Positions 31,475 to 43,735 of a stretch of DNA of 64,000 nt are shown in pieces; position 1 is the stretch's first letter, and every line of letters begins with the position of its first letter. This DNA comes from Kitagawia praeruptora (Eukaryota; Streptophyta; Magnoliopsida; Apiales; Apiaceae): assembly GCA_037693485.1 (NCBI GenBank), contig CM075354.1, positions 95,663,001 to 95,727,000 of the forward strand. The letters run 5' to 3'. The notes beneath the pieces were generated by a model. That model made no database searches. It worked only from the letters and a program-made list of their open reading frames with translations, and was not told the DNA's origin. A program made the position numbers and the translations under genes.

Positions 31475-33005
31475 CTATACACTCGTACAAACACACACAA
31501 CATAGATACAGTAATATGCTCCTATTACACACATATACAACCATGTGTTTTATGTTTTTGCATTTAGAATTTTGAAATTCATGAGGTAAAGCAGATCGAT
31601 TAGAGCAAGTACCGCTACGCAGTAATCGCATGCGTGTACTCGATTTCGCATTCTATAGATGCGTATAGTTGAGAAAGAATATAGAGTAAACAAAGATTAG
31701 AAAGGTCCTCGCATCGTAGGAATGCGTGTGCATCGTCGATGCTGCGCTGCCGGCGTTGACCCACCTCTAATCTCTTTCGCTCACCTCCTCCTCCACCTCA
31801 CTACTTTCACTAACTTACCAATATACAGTCATGGGCCGCAGGCGCCAGGCGGAGAAGATGGGCTAGTCATAGGAAGGTTCTTGATTATGGTCCACGATGA
31901 CCCGTCAAGACGATGGCTTCTTTAGGTGGTTTGTTGGGTGGGATATTTGAGGGGACTGCAAAATCCACGCATTTGGCCTATGCGCATGTTGTATCCGCAT
32001 TCAATATATGGGCATTGGTCTGGTCATTATGGGCAACTTTTCCGCCCACTGTCATTTTGGGCAATACTCGATTAAATTCAGTTATATTGGGCTTTCACCC
32101 TCTAAAATTACAAGTATATTATTATTCATAATAATATACAAAAATTACTATTATTATTGTTAAAAACAATAATGATAAAATCCGGGTTGGACTTCATTTG
32201 AATGAAATTTTATCCAAGTGGGACACCTCCGAATAAGGGGCCAAAATTATCCATATTTTGGGTAAAATAAATATTATTACTTGATAATAATATTTAAAAA
32301 AAATAAATAATAAAAAGGGTTCGATCTCAATCCTGATCGAACCGAGCAGGAATTCTGCTCGAGAATATGTTCGACCAGCAGAAAAAAGGGACGTTATTTC
32401 GACCAGGCCTCGTCGAAGGAACGAAGTAGGCGCGTGGAGCACATGAAAAATGGCAAAAGTGCAACTAAGTTATCGCAGTTCTGCAACATTTTTACGTGCC
32501 TAGAGTCATGAATGACCTCATTTCGGACGAATTTCGTAAATTTGGGAGCCAATAAAACCACAAATACGATCTTAAATTACGAAAATATTAGGGCTGAAGA
32601 CCCCTCTAAAATTACAAATATATTATTATTTACAATAATATATAAAAATTATTGTTAAAAATAATAATGATAAAATCCAGGTCGGACTTTATTCGAATTA
32701 AATTTTATCCAAGCGGGACACCTCCGATTGAGGATCGAAATTTTCCGAGATTCGGACAAAAGAAATACTAATATCGATTAATAATATTCAAAATAAAAAA
32801 AATTATTCATTCGACCACCTGGTTGAAAAAGACCAAGATCCTGATCGAAAAAAGCTTCGACTAGCTAGCCAAAAGAGGCCTTATTTCGATCAGCTTTGAT
32901 CGAAAGAAAAAAAAAGATGAAAAGCAAAAAAAAAAAAAATTTGGTGTTCGATCACGATCCTGCTCGAATCGACCAGGACTTCTGCTCAAGAATAGCTTCG
33001 ACCAG
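31475..33005. other. Ty3-like flank with direct repeats of about 511 bp
   Basis: Bases 31475-31951 finish duplication copy B. From 32097 (CTCTAAAATTACAAGTATAT) a unit recurs at 32608 (CTCTAAAATTACAAATATAT), with shared GATAAAATCC, ATTTTATCCAAG and GGGACACCTCCGA landmarks, so the period is near 511 bp. Both units carry TTCGACCAG/TCGATC-type motifs. No gene. Tandem repeats of this sort are typical of untranslated regions of Tat-lineage Ty3 elements, which is my tentative assignment. It ends with accag (33001-33005), the target site of the next element. Confidence 0.55.
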
Positions 33006-34345
33006 TGTCAAATTATACCTAACCGCAAGCGCACGGTGTCTATTGCTAGTACAGATGGCAAGCGGGTCGAATCCACAAGAAGACAGGTTCTACTAATTCC
33101 TTTTCAGTTATCGCTAATTGTTTCAAGGGTCAAACGAATATGTGAAATTATTAATTAACTAATTAAACTAAATTAACACTAATTAAACAGATGATAAACA
33201 AATTATTTAAAACCTAGGGCAATCAGGTCCACCATGCTTACACAATTGGCTCTTAAGCTAAAGCAATTAATGTGATCCTATAACTAGAGTTTGTTAATCT
33301 CTTTCAAGCATTAACACTCTCGAAACATTCAACACAATTAACCACTTTTAGTAATTCAATCAATCAGGTAATTAGAGTCAAGTTAATCTCTTTCAAGAAT
33401 TAACGCTCTCAGAAATCCAATGATGCTTTCGCACTCAAATTCAATTCTGCTAATCGTATGTGTGCCTCTAGTAAGTAAATCTCTCGATCCATACCCCTAT
33501 TTGCATATAATTAATCCATGATATTGGCCAATTACACAAATTAATGATTAAAACATATCAATTAGAATTAACCATAACCAATCAAACCACTATGAAAATC
33601 ATGCCAATATTAGTGCAAACATGGCTTCCCTTTAAGCCCTAGAAATAACTACTCGCTAATAATTAAACAAGTAAAACAACTAGTAAAACAAGAAAACATA
33701 ATTAAACTAATAAGAACAATGAAAAGATTAAGAGAACAAAACCTTCAAACTTCAATGTTGTCACCCAAAAGAAGAGTCATGGTGTTTCTCTACATCTCCC
33801 ACTAATAATACTAATCTACTCTAAACTATATTATCTGATCTAATATTACCTCCTAATAATTTTTCATCATACCCTAGATGTGTTTATATAGCCTCTAAAA
33901 GGCTTGCCCAATAAAAGTATTTTAATACTCTAAATCAATTACAAGTAGGATTCCATAACTGAATAGGATTCCTTAATTAAAATTCGTCACTTCTTTTTCT
34001 CCTCTGTTTCTGGGCTCTTCTAGTCGTATTTTGCTTACTGGACCACCTCTGAATTAAAGAAAATTCCACAAGCTTCGCGTGGACAGTAAGATCGTCAAAT
34101 TCTGACTTCTGGAACTCAAGATATGGCCCAAACAGTGCAGGCAGCCCGTATAGCCCAATATTACGAATTTTCTCCTATTTTATCTCCAAAATAGCTCTTT
34201 TTGCTCCAAATCCTTCCAAGTTATGAATTCTTTATTTCCTACAATAAAACAATAAAATCTATTAAATAAAAATCCAAATCAATGCAAAACACAATAAATA
34301 TGAGAATAAAATCATCTAAAATATATATAAAAATATACTCTATCA
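33006..34345 (-). repeat. Ty3 element 3' LTR (1340 bp)
   Basis: TGTCAAATTA...TCTATCA. TATATAAA (minus) at 33883-33890. Practically identical to 53116-54455. Confidence 0.95.
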
Positions 34346-34576
34346 AACATCCCCACACTTAGCATTTGCACGTCCTCGGGCAAATAAGTGAAATAAAAAC
34401 TAAGTCCTAACAAACATCACTTTCGTAGATGACACGATTGCATTGAGCATATGCAACAAGCCGTTAAACCCCTAGGCAGCCCTAGTAGGACGAGTGTTGT
34501 CTCGTGAGGGTTTATAGTGAATGTACCCACAAAATTCATCCAACCATGCAACAGATCAATGCTAACACAACACCAC
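34346..34576. other. Ty3 element internal noncoding DNA and polypurine tract
   Basis: No gene. Immediately inside the LTR the minus strand reads AAGTGTGGGGATG, the probable polypurine tract. Similar AAGTGTGGGGA copies recur at about 49630 and 50620 in the same element. The last five bases, accac (34572-34576), are the R4 target site. Confidence 0.7.
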
Positions 34577-35634
34577 TGAAAGGCAGAGTGTATTAACTTG
34601 TAACACTATAACTGATGTAACTCAATTAAAAGAAAAGATACTTAACCAGAAGACAATCAAGAACAAGAAGTCACAAGAAATCAACACTAAATGAAGACAA
34701 GGTAATTGATACAATTGAACATGTTAACTATGATCAAGCCAAGAAGAAATCATTGAGAGAAGTTCAAGTCAAAGTTGTTCAGGCCTCAGTGATTTGAGAA
34801 TTCGAGATTCAAGATCATAACTATCAGTATCAACAAGACCAATTGATTTCAAGTGAACAAGAAGGAAAGCAAATATTGGAAAGCCAAGTTACTAAGTGAA
34901 TATGGTAATTTATTCAAGAAGCAGAAACACTATCAAGACTAGTCACTTATGAACCAGACCAGTGCATCAAGTGTCAGGACATTGATAGCAAGTTTATGTC
35001 AGTAATAAAGACCCATGTTCAAGAGCTTGCTGAAGAATAAAGAAGACATGAAGATATCACAAGCTCAAGATGTGCATTGAAGTTTCAAGTTGAAGACCAG
35101 AATATTTTCTAAGTACTAAATGTTCTGGATGGCCAAGTAGAATATTTCTAAGTAGAAGTTCGACTTAGAAATTTCGAGATGGCTAAGTAGAAATTCTCAA
35201 GTAGAAGTTCTACTTAGAGTGCAGCTTCAACATGACACATGGCATCTTCTGATTGGCAGATTTCCAAGCTTTCAAGATAAGGCAAGATTTATGTGGACAT
35301 CATTGGGCCACGTACATCTTAGTCTTTGAAGACTACAGGTCATAGATTACATGTAGTATAAATAGAAGCACTTGTGTAATGTTTTAGTTAGTGAGCAATA
35401 TTGAGAAAAACACAAGAGAAAGAGAGAGAGTATATTCACAGAGCTTAGAATCATTCACTTCTCTCTGAACTTCTGTTATACTTTGTAATGAATGTTGTAG
35501 CAACCTTTTCAAGTTATATATAAAGAAATATATTCCTTGAATCTGTGTGTTCATTTATTGCATCGTATTTATTGCTTCTCATAATCGAAAAGTTGTATTC
35601 ACCCCCCCCCTCTACAACACATTTGGACCTAACA
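34577..35634 (+). repeat. R4 5' LTR (1058 bp)
   Basis: TGAAAGGCAG...GACCTAACA. TATAAATA at 35357-35364. Motif cluster at 35100-35220 with AAGTAGAA and TTCGACTT, including the palindrome AAGTAGAAGTTCTACTT (35199-35215). GTTGTA (35592-35597) pairs with TACAAC (35613-35618) around a run of nine C. Confidence 0.95.
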
Positions 35635-35636
35635 AT

Positions 35637-35648
35637 TGGTATCAGAGC
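35637..35648 (+). other. R4 primer-binding site
   Basis: TGGTATCAGAGC two bases after the 5' LTR; complementary to initiator tRNA-Met. Confidence 0.97.
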
Positions 35649-36339
35649 GGATGTTTAACATACAAAACATAGATCCTTGTGTTTGGTAGAAGAATCGTGA
35701 GTTTTCATTTTCTAGATCTACTTTTCATTTTTTCGAAAAGTGTGCTTTAATTCGCTTCTAGTGAAAACTCATCCAGAAAAATTATTTAAATACTCCAGGT
35801 GTGATTATTTAGCTTGGTTGTATTTTAATTAATTTTTGTGAATTAATCTGGGTTCATTGATATTTGGTGTTCTTGAGTGTTCATCATCTGTTCTTGTCAA
35901 AGAAGATAACCCAACAACTTTTTGATCTCCTTTTTCAAACAAACAAAGATAGTCAAAAAGGTGTTTTTGTACTTTTGATTTGATTATTATTCCTTGGCCG
36001 AAAGCAAAAGAAAGTGTACTCAGTGCTTTGCAAGTGGGTTAGTCACTTTCGGTGTGTAAAGTAATCAAAAGTCAAAAAGGTGATATTGTTTATTCAATAT
36101 TAAAGTAATCTGCAGAAAATTATTCTAAGGACAAAAAGTTCTACATAGAATTTCTACTTGAGATTTTCTACATAGAATTTCGACTTGGACAATTTCTACT
36201 TGGTGAATTTCGACTTGGACAATTTCTACTTAGAGAAATTTCGACTTGAGCAAAATTTCTACTTAGAAAAATTTCGACTTGGCAGAATTTCTACATAGAT
36301 ATTCTACATAGCCTAGTCTTGGGTACTTAGAATTTTTTA
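35649..36339 (+). promoter_or_regulatory. R4 leader with iterated TTCGACTTG/TTCTACTTGG array
   Basis: The 690-nt untranslated leader is A/T-rich. At about 36138-36312 it holds roughly ten alternating copies of TTCTACATAG/TTCTACTTGG and AATTTCGACTTGG, the same motif found in the LTR and after pol. This is the expected place for packaging or translation signals, but that role is inference. Confidence 0.6.
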
Positions 36340-38802
36340 GTGACAAGATTTGAAATGACTCCTAAAAATTCTTTCAAGATCCCAATGTTCAACCGAGATC
36401 ACTATGAAGAATGGGTTTTCAGAATGAGACTCTACTTAGAGACTATTAACCCTGAGTATCTGGAAGTCCTTGAAAAGGGTAAATTTGTTCCAATGAAAGC
36501 TATTCCTGAGCGTACGGAAGGAGAGGAGGTTATACCTGCTCGGTCTGAGCCTAAAAAAGCAGCGGACTTTACGGATGCTGACAAGGAGCAAATAGCTTAT
36601 GATACTTCTGTAAGACAAACCTTGATGGAATCTCTTGATCATGAAATGTTCAACATAGTCAAAGGTTTGAATACAGCAAAGAAGATTTGGGACAAGATAG
36701 AAGTTGTCATGGAAGGATCTGCAGAGGTTAGAAGCAACAAGACACTTATACTCAAGATGGAGTATGACACCTTTAGAATACGAAAAGGAGAAAGCATAAC
36801 AGATGTCTATCTACGATTCAGTCAGTTGGTATTGGATTTGAATCTGAGAGGTGTTACTCTCCCCATGGTTGAGACCAATACGAGATATCTGAGGAACCAG
36901 CCAAAGAGCATTGAACATAGGGTCTACGCAATCAGAGAAACCAGAGATTTGCATACAACTTCTCTGGAAGAATATTATGGAATTCTGAAGACCTATGAGC
37001 TGGAGACACTTCAAGATCAAGCATGGGACAATGATTCAAAAGGAAAAGAAACTGCATCAGGATTAGTTGCTGATGAGGAAGAGTCTAAGAAGGCAATGGT
37101 TGCAGCAAAGCCTAAATCATCACCTGCACCGCATCAAGTTGATAATGATGACGAGTGTGCATCTAACAGTGATGATGACTACTTCACCCAAGAAGAGCTG
37201 GACAACATGGACGATAGTGTCGTGGCATACATGGCAAGGAAGTTCAGCAACATGAGATTCAGAAAGAGCAACCGACCACAGAGAAATTCTTCATCTTACT
37301 ATCGGGCTGCTAAGGGTGGTGGTAGTTCATCAGGCTACAAAAGCAAAGGCAAGAGTACCAGCTACAAATCTCCGTTGGATTTCAAAATGAAGTTCAATTG
37401 CTATAATTGTGGTGAACCTGGACATTTTGCCTCGGACTGCAAAAAGCCTAAACAGACTTATCCAAAAGAGACATTTGAAGCCCTCAAAAGCAAGTATGAA
37501 TCGCTGGTGAAAGAAAAACATGGTAAAAGAGCTTTAGTAGTAACAGAAGGAAGAGCTTGGGATGATTCAGATGAGGAAGATGTTACTCATGTAGCAAACT
37601 TTGCGCTCATGGCTGAGACATCAGAGGAACCAGAGGTACCAGTTCTAACCCTTAAAGTAGAAATGTCTATTGATGATTATAAGGAACAGAACGGGGCTCT
37701 TAGCGAAGAGATCTACATGTTGTGCAAAAGCCTAGACACTTCTCAAAAGGAACAGAAAACACTTGTCGCCAAAAGCAGAATGCTTGAGGCAAAAGTGGAA
37801 GAGTTAGAGGCTGCTTGCACTGTAGATACTTCTCTAAGAGATTTTATTAAATCTTTGGAACACAAGCTCGTCCTTAAGGAAGAAATAGAATCATGTTTAA
37901 GGAACAAACTAGCTGAGTTAGAAACTAAATGTGAAGCTTACAAACTAGCTGCTAGTAAAGTGTATGTAGATAATGACGTATTTAAGAAGATAACTGGAGT
38001 AGGTGTAGGACTTGATTATTCTGATCTTTCTAAGAAAGAAGGCAAGAGACATATCGATCCTAGCTCCAGTGACCTTAAAAAGGAAACACCTAGTATTCTT
38101 AAATCTTCTGTCAAACCCATCTACAAACACCTTGTTCCTAGAATAGAAGAAGAAGAGACTGAATTGATAGCTAGATATGAGATTGAGATGGAAGATCGTC
38201 AGAAATCACAACCTATAACTCCTATTAAACAAGTTAAAATCAATTTCCCTAGTGATGAATCTAGACTAGGAATAGGAGCTAAGGCTGTTAAACAACAAGG
38301 GAAGAAAGGCATAAAAGAGGTTAAGGTTGAACGAATAAAGAAAGCATGTTATCACTGCAAATCTACTGAACATCTTTCTTATGCATGTAAAGCTAACATA
38401 AATGTTCCTGCTGCACATGCCATGCCTGTCACACATACAATGAATAATCTGCATCAGAATCATGCACAGTGTGGTCAACCTAATTGTATGCCATGCACTT
38501 TTAACGTCATGCAAACTTTTGTGAATTTAATGAATGCATCTAGCCAGTCATGCTCAAATACTGCTGCTAGTTCAAACATCAAAAAGAAGCTTGGGAGAGC
38601 CAAGACTGTCAGTCCTCCTAAAGTTAGGAGTGACAAACCTTCTCCTAGGACTGATAAATATGTCAAGTCTGAGAAAGGAAAGGAGGAAGTCGAAAGCTCT
38701 AGTTATGTTAAGAAAAGTGCATCTCCTGTTGTTAAATCTGTTGATTCTAAATCTTATCGAAAAGCCGGGACCAATCAAAGTTGGGTTCCGAAGAAAGTCT
38801 AA
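36340..38802 (+). CDS. gag: R4 Gag capsid protein, 820 aa
   Basis: Intact ORF; the ATG at 36340 (MTRFEMTPKNSFKIPMFNRD) is the first long-frame start after the leader. Residues of about 1-230 form the copia Gag core (EEWVFRMRLYLETIN; ESLDHEMFNIVKGLN; YLRFSQLVLDLNLRG). A Lys/Ser-rich segment precedes the first knuckle CYNCGEPGHFASDC (352-365). A coiled coil covers about 440-560, and a second knuckle CYHCKSTEHLSYAC is at about 669-682. It ends SWVPKKV. Gag would assemble the particle and bind RNA. Pol overlaps its last 22 nt in the -1 frame. No lesion seen, so it is likely expressible from the LTR promoter. Confidence 0.95.
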   Translation: MTRFEMTPKNSFKIPMFNRDHYEEWVFRMRLYLETINPEYLEVLEKGKFVPMKAIPERTEGEEVIPARSEPKKAADFTDADKEQIAYDTSVRQTLMESLDHEMFNIVKGLNTAKKIWDKIEVVMEGSAEVRSNKTLILKMEYDTFRIRKGESITDVYLRFSQLVLDLNLRGVTLPMVETNTRYLRNQPKSIEHRVYAIRETRDLHTTSLEEYYGILKTYELETLQDQAWDNDSKGKETASGLVADEEESKKAMVAAKPKSSPAPHQVDNDDECASNSDDDYFTQEELDNMDDSVVAYMARKFSNMRFRKSNRPQRNSSSYYRAAKGGGSSSGYKSKGKSTSYKSPLDFKMKFNCYNCGEPGHFASDCKKPKQTYPKETFEALKSKYESLVKEKHGKRALVVTEGRAWDDSDEEDVTHVANFALMAETSEEPEVPVLTLKVEMSIDDYKEQNGALSEEIYMLCKSLDTSQKEQKTLVAKSRMLEAKVEELEAACTVDTSLRDFIKSLEHKLVLKEEIESCLRNKLAELETKCEAYKLAASKVYVDNDVFKKITGVGVGLDYSDLSKKEGKRHIDPSSSDLKKETPSILKSSVKPIYKHLVPRIEEEETELIARYEIEMEDRQKSQPITPIKQVKINFPSDESRLGIGAKAVKQQGKKGIKEVKVERIKKACYHCKSTEHLSYACKANINVPAAHAMPVTHTMNNLHQNHAQCGQPNCMPCTFNVMQTFVNLMNASSQSCSNTAASSNIKKKLGRAKTVSPPKVRSDKPSPRTDKYVKSEKGKEEVESSSYVKKSASPVVKSVDSKSYRKAGTNQSWVPKKV

Positions 38803-41800
38803 TCAATCTGTTATTGCAGGGCATTAAGCAAAAGAGAAATAAAGTTATATGGGTGCTAGACAGTGGAGCATCGAGGCATATGACTGGAAACAAGTCCCTG
38901 CTTACAGAGTTGGTTATGAAAGCTGGCCCTTATGTTACCTTTGGAGATGACAGCATAGGTGTGACAAAGGGATATGGCAAACTGAAAACTGGCAATGTCA
39001 TCATTGAAGATATTTCCTATGTTGAGGGATTAAAGCATAATTTGTTGAGTATCAGTCAATTCTGTGACAAAGGTTACGAAATTGTCTTCAACAAGAAAGG
39101 TGTATCAATCACTCACATCAAGGAAGGTTCATTGGCTTTGAGAGGAGTTCGAAAGACAGATCTTTTTGTTGCAGACATGGATTCAGCAAATCAGAATGAA
39201 GTCACCTGTTTCTACAGCAAAGCTTCGGATGATGAAAGCTGGTTATGGCACAAAAAATTATCTCACTTAAACTTCAAAACGATGAATGCTCTCGCGAGGC
39301 GAGAATTGGTGAGAGATCTACCTCAAATGGAATTCGCTCCGAAAGGACTCTGTGAAGCCTGTGAAATGGGAAAGTCGAAACGAGCATCGCATAAAAGCAA
39401 AGAAATTTCTAGTATCACTGAGCCTCTGCAACTTCTTCATATGGATTTGTTTGGCCCAATGAATGTCCTATCTTTGTCTAGGAAAAGATATGCATTGGTA
39501 ATCGTGGATGACTTCTCCAAGTATACATGGGTATTGTTCGCAATGACGAAAGACGAAGTACCTTTCCTAATCATTGATCACATCACTCAAATTGAGAATG
39601 TTTCAACACTTACTGTGAAGACGATTAGATCAGACAATGGCACTGAATTTAAAAACGCAGTGCTAAATGACTTCTGTGTATCTAAGGGAATACGTCGTCA
39701 ATACTCAGCCCCGAGAACTCCACAGCAAAATGGAGTAGTTGAAAGGAAGAATAGAACATTGGTTGAAGCAGCAAGAACTTTGTTGTATGATTCGAAACTT
39801 CCTCTGTATTTCTGGGCAGAAGCAGTGAGTACCGTGTGTTACACTCAAAATCGATCCTTGATTATAAAAGATAAAGAAAAGACACCATGTGAGCTAATGA
39901 ACGGAAGAAGACCAACAATCAAATACTTTCATGTCTTCGGAGCAAAATGCTATGTACTTATAGATGATGAAAATCTAGGCAAATTTGCAGCAAAAGCTCG
40001 TGAAGGAATCTTTGTTGGTTACTCCACAGATGTGGTTGCAGCTTATAGGGTGTTCTTAGTGAATGATCGAAAAGTGACTGAAAGCTACAACGTCAGATTC
40101 GACGATACCAAACTCTCATCAATTTCAAGAGATTCTAGTGAACCTGAGTCCCTAAAATTTCAGAATCTGGACTTAGAAGATTTTGAAGATGAACCTGAGT
40201 TGGTTGTCCCATTAAATGTTCCAAGTGTACGTGAAGAACCTGAGTCTAGTGAACAAGCTAATTCTACAAGATCAGGAGAGACTTCTTCAGTACGAACCGA
40301 CAACAACTCAGGGGGAGTAAATAGCAGCTCAAGGACTACTGTTCAAGGCTCGAATCGAGTTGACTCTAGTTCTGTAGGAGCTGGCACTAACTCAGGGGGA
40401 GTTAGTGAAAGTATTCAAAGTAGTCAGCACCACAATTCAGAAAGTCATGCTGAATCATCGAGACAATTTCCAAGAGAACGAGTATGGAATAGAGACCATC
40501 CGTTTGAATTGATTATTGGTGATCCAGATGCTGGTGTGTCTACTAGAAGAAATGCAAGAGCTGACCTGGCTAATATTTGCTTATATTCTGGGTTTTTATC
40601 CAAGCTTGAACCTAAAGAAATAGAAGAAGCTCTTGGTGATGCTGATTGGGTGATTGCAATGCAAGAGGAACTCAATCAGTTTGAAAGGCAGAAAGTTTGG
40701 AAGCTGGTACCCCGACCAAAGAACAAATCAGTAATTGGAGCAAGGTGGGTATTCAGAAATAAAATGGATGAAAACGGACTTGTAACACGAAACAAGGCTC
40801 GTTTGGTTGCAAAAGGTTATTCTCAGCGAGAAGGAATTGATTATGATGAGACCTATGCACCAGTTGCAAGACTTGAGGCAGTCAGGATGTTTTTGGCATT
40901 TGCAGCACATAAGAACTTCAAGGTTTTCTAGATGGATGTGAAAAGTGCCTTCCTGAACGGAGAGTTAGAAGAAGAAGTGTATCTGGAACAGCCGCCTGGC
41001 TTCATTGATCCAGAACTTGTAGATTTTGTGTATCTTCTCTTCAAATCTGTCTATGGCCTCAGGCAATCCCCAAGATGTTGGTATGAAACCCTATCCGTAT
41101 TCTTAATTGAAAGTGGCTTTACTAGGGGAGTAATTGACAAAACATTGTTCTATAAGAATGTGAAGAATGATCTAATACTTGTTCAAGTCTATGTGGACGA
41201 TATTATCTTCGGGTCATCGAATGAGCGCTTGTGCGAGAAATTTGCTAAGCTAATGCAAGACAAATACGAGATGAGCATGATGGGAGAGCTGTCCTTCTTC
41301 CTTGGGTTACAGATCAGTCAGAGAAAAGATGGTATCTTTATCTGTCAATCCAAGTACGTCAGAGAGTTACTCAAGAAGTACAATCTAGAAGATGCATCAG
41401 CAGCCAAGACTCCCATGGCAACAGCCACGAAGCTTGATGAAGACAAAACAGGTAAACCAGTTGACATCACAAGCTATCGAGGTATGATTGGCTCACTTCT
41501 CTATTTAACTGCAAGTAGACCCGATATAATGTTCGCGACTTGTTTATGTGCAAGATTCCAAGCGGATCCTAGAGAATCACATCTCATAGCCGTCAAAAGA
41601 ATCTTTAGGTATCTCAAGGGCACACCAAATCTAGGAATTTGGTACCCAAGAGATACAGGTTTTAATCTAATTGGCTATACGGATTCAGACTATGCAGGTT
41701 GCAGGATTGATAGGAAAAGCACATCTGGTGCTTGTCAATTTCTTGGCAGAAGATTGGTGTCCTGGCAAAGTAAAAAGCAACATACAGTATCTACTTCTAC

Positions 41801-42134
41801 TGCTGAAGCTGAGTACATTGCTGCTGGAAGCTGTGTAGCTCAAATACTGTGGATGAGGAACCAATTGAAGGATTATGGCATGGAACACAAGAAAATTCCA
41901 ATTATGTGTGACAACACAAGTGCCATTGCCATAACCAACAATCCTGTAGATCACTCAAGAACAAAGCACATCGACATCAGGTATCACTTCATAAGAGAAC
42001 ATGTCGAGGAGGGGACTGTGGAGCTACATTTCGTGCCCACAATGCAACAAATTGCAGATATATTCACCAAACCTCTTGATGAAGTAACATTCAATAGGTT
42101 GGTTGGTGAATTGGGAATGCTTAACACAAGTTAG
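38781..42134 (+). pseudogene. pol: R4 Pol polyprotein, one in-frame stop in RT
   Basis: First part, 38781-40931: protease LDSGASRHMTG, GAG-pre-integrase WHKKLSHLNF and CEACEMGK, integrase catalytic Asp, Asp and Glu in HMDLFGP, RSDNGTEF and NGVVERKN, a Ser-rich linker with two NSGGV repeats, and the RT start (ARWVFRNKMDENGLVTRNKA). TAG at 40929-40931 stands where relatives have Gln. The frame continues to 42134 with MDVKSAFLNG, the RT active site YVDDIIFG, and RNase H (YTDSDYAGC, AEAEYIAAGS, CDNTSAIAI, DIFTKPL). The total matches a normal copia Pol. No ATG fits the start; the pol frame opens just before CAG-GGC at 38817. The single stop (CAG to TAG, a C-to-T change) probably inactivates it. 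Confidence 0.93.
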
Positions 42135-43735
42135 TAAAGCCTTCTATCTGTAAAATCCATGGTTATGTTGGTATATGCAAGCTATTTAATCATTATGTGT
42201 TTAGACTTTAAAATGCCTAATTAATGATTATTATAGGATGCATATAGTGTGATTTTGCATGAATTCAGTGTGTTTTAAGTGTCTTTTATAGCACAAATAT
42301 TTGAATTTATGCTTGTTAGATTGCATGAACATAGGGGGAGTTAAATTCATACTATTCTAAATTTTGCATGATTTTTAGATGAATTTACCTGTGTTTTTCA
42401 TGTAATTAGAGGCCTTAGAATTATCAAGGAATGTTTTAATTATGTCATATATTAAAAATCCTTGAATTGATATTTATATTAATTTGGCAAAATTAATTGT
42501 TGAGTTTTTCAAAGAAAAATTGTCAAATTAATCTAAGTATCTTCAAAATTTCGAGTTAGTTTCTATCTCGAAACTCATCTAGAAATTCGACTTGAATTTC
42601 GATTTGAGCTTCCAGAGTGAAGTTTTGAAAATTCTAAGTCTGTGAAGAATTTCGAGTTAGACTCTATCTCGAAATTCAACTCGAAATTCGACTTAGAGTT
42701 CGACTTAGAGTTACCAGTGTGCCTATTTATTTTCTTCAAAATATTCGAGATAATTTCTATCTCGAACTTTATCTCGAAGGTTGAGATAAGGTTCCATTTT
42801 TGGAAATATTTTTGAAAAGAACTGAGAATACTTCGAGTTAGTTTACAACTTCGAGTTGGACTCTATCTCGAAACTCAACTCGAATTTCGACTTGATGTTC
42901 GAGATAGAGCTATCAGTTGTTTTTAAGAGGATTTTTTCGAGTTAACTCCTAACTCGAAGTCTATCTCGAATTTCTACTTGAATTTCGAGATAGATTTCCC
43001 TAGTACTCTTGGTGGTTTGTGCTGTACATGATCTTTGACAGATTAATGGTTCAAGTGGTTCAAGTTTTTCGAGTTAACAGCTATCTCGAACTCTATCTCG
43101 AAGTTTGACTTAAAATGTTCGAGATAGACTTCGAGATAGACTTCGAGATAGGATTTCGACTTGAGTTCTCCCTGTATGTACTTAAAGTTTTCATGATTTT
43201 TAACAGGGACACTTTGGTCATTTCACAGTAATGTCTATATATACATCTTTAACTCGATATTTTCTTTCACTTTTACCTAGTTCAGTCTTACAGCCGCACA
43301 TATACATACAGGCGATTTCATATTCTCAATCATTGATTCGTGATTTTTGTGACTAATCTCTTACAGACAACGAATTAATGCCCATTTTTAGACTGCTATA
43401 ACTTGTGTGTTACCATTAATCTCTGTTCTTGTTTGTTTGTGTCACTGTTCATCTTTCTTGAGATATATACACGCGTATATACACACAAAAGTTAACAGAT
43501 CTGTTCAAAAACGATTTTACACACAAACACTTCACTGTTAAAGCAGATTTAATTAGTGGTTTGAAACTTGCCTTCCATTAACTGTTAATTTGCTCCCGTA
43601 GTTTAATTTTTCAAAAAGAGGCTTTTGTGTTCTTGAAAAATTAAAAGGGACATTACGGTTAATTCAACAATTAATTGTTTTTCATAAATTAAAATTAAAA
43701 TTCATATTTTTCTAAAGGAAAAACTCTTAATTAAA
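42135..43735 (+). promoter_or_regulatory. R4 spacer: TTCGAGTT/TCTCGAA array and possible internal promoter
   Basis: Bases 42545-43165 contain several dozen copies of short units such as TATCTCGAA, TTCGAGTTA, AATTTCGACTTG and CGAGATAGA in both orientations. A strong TATA element, TATATATA, lies at 43236-43243 and is followed by a 490-nt pyrimidine-rich leader up to the ATG of the 3' ORF at 43736, in good context (AAAATGGC). I see no ORF here. An internal promoter for the 3' ORF is inference. Confidence 0.5.

Larger units (their letters stand above)
22384..31951. repeat. Tandem duplication, copy B (about 4.36 kb plus CACTA insertion)
   Basis: Second copy of the 14545-22383 block. It lacks the solo LTR, and instead carries a 5204-bp CACTA element with its own 3-bp TSD. 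After 31951 the sequence runs on into unique flank (GGGACTGCAAAATCC), whereas copy A jumps there to R3 gag, which defines the unit end. Confidence 0.9.

Noticed and set aside
40926..40940. Programmed readthrough at the R4 pol TAG
   Set aside because: It lies inside a conserved RT motif, not between domains, and the bases after TAG (ATGGAT) do not resemble known readthrough contexts; a point mutation is simpler.
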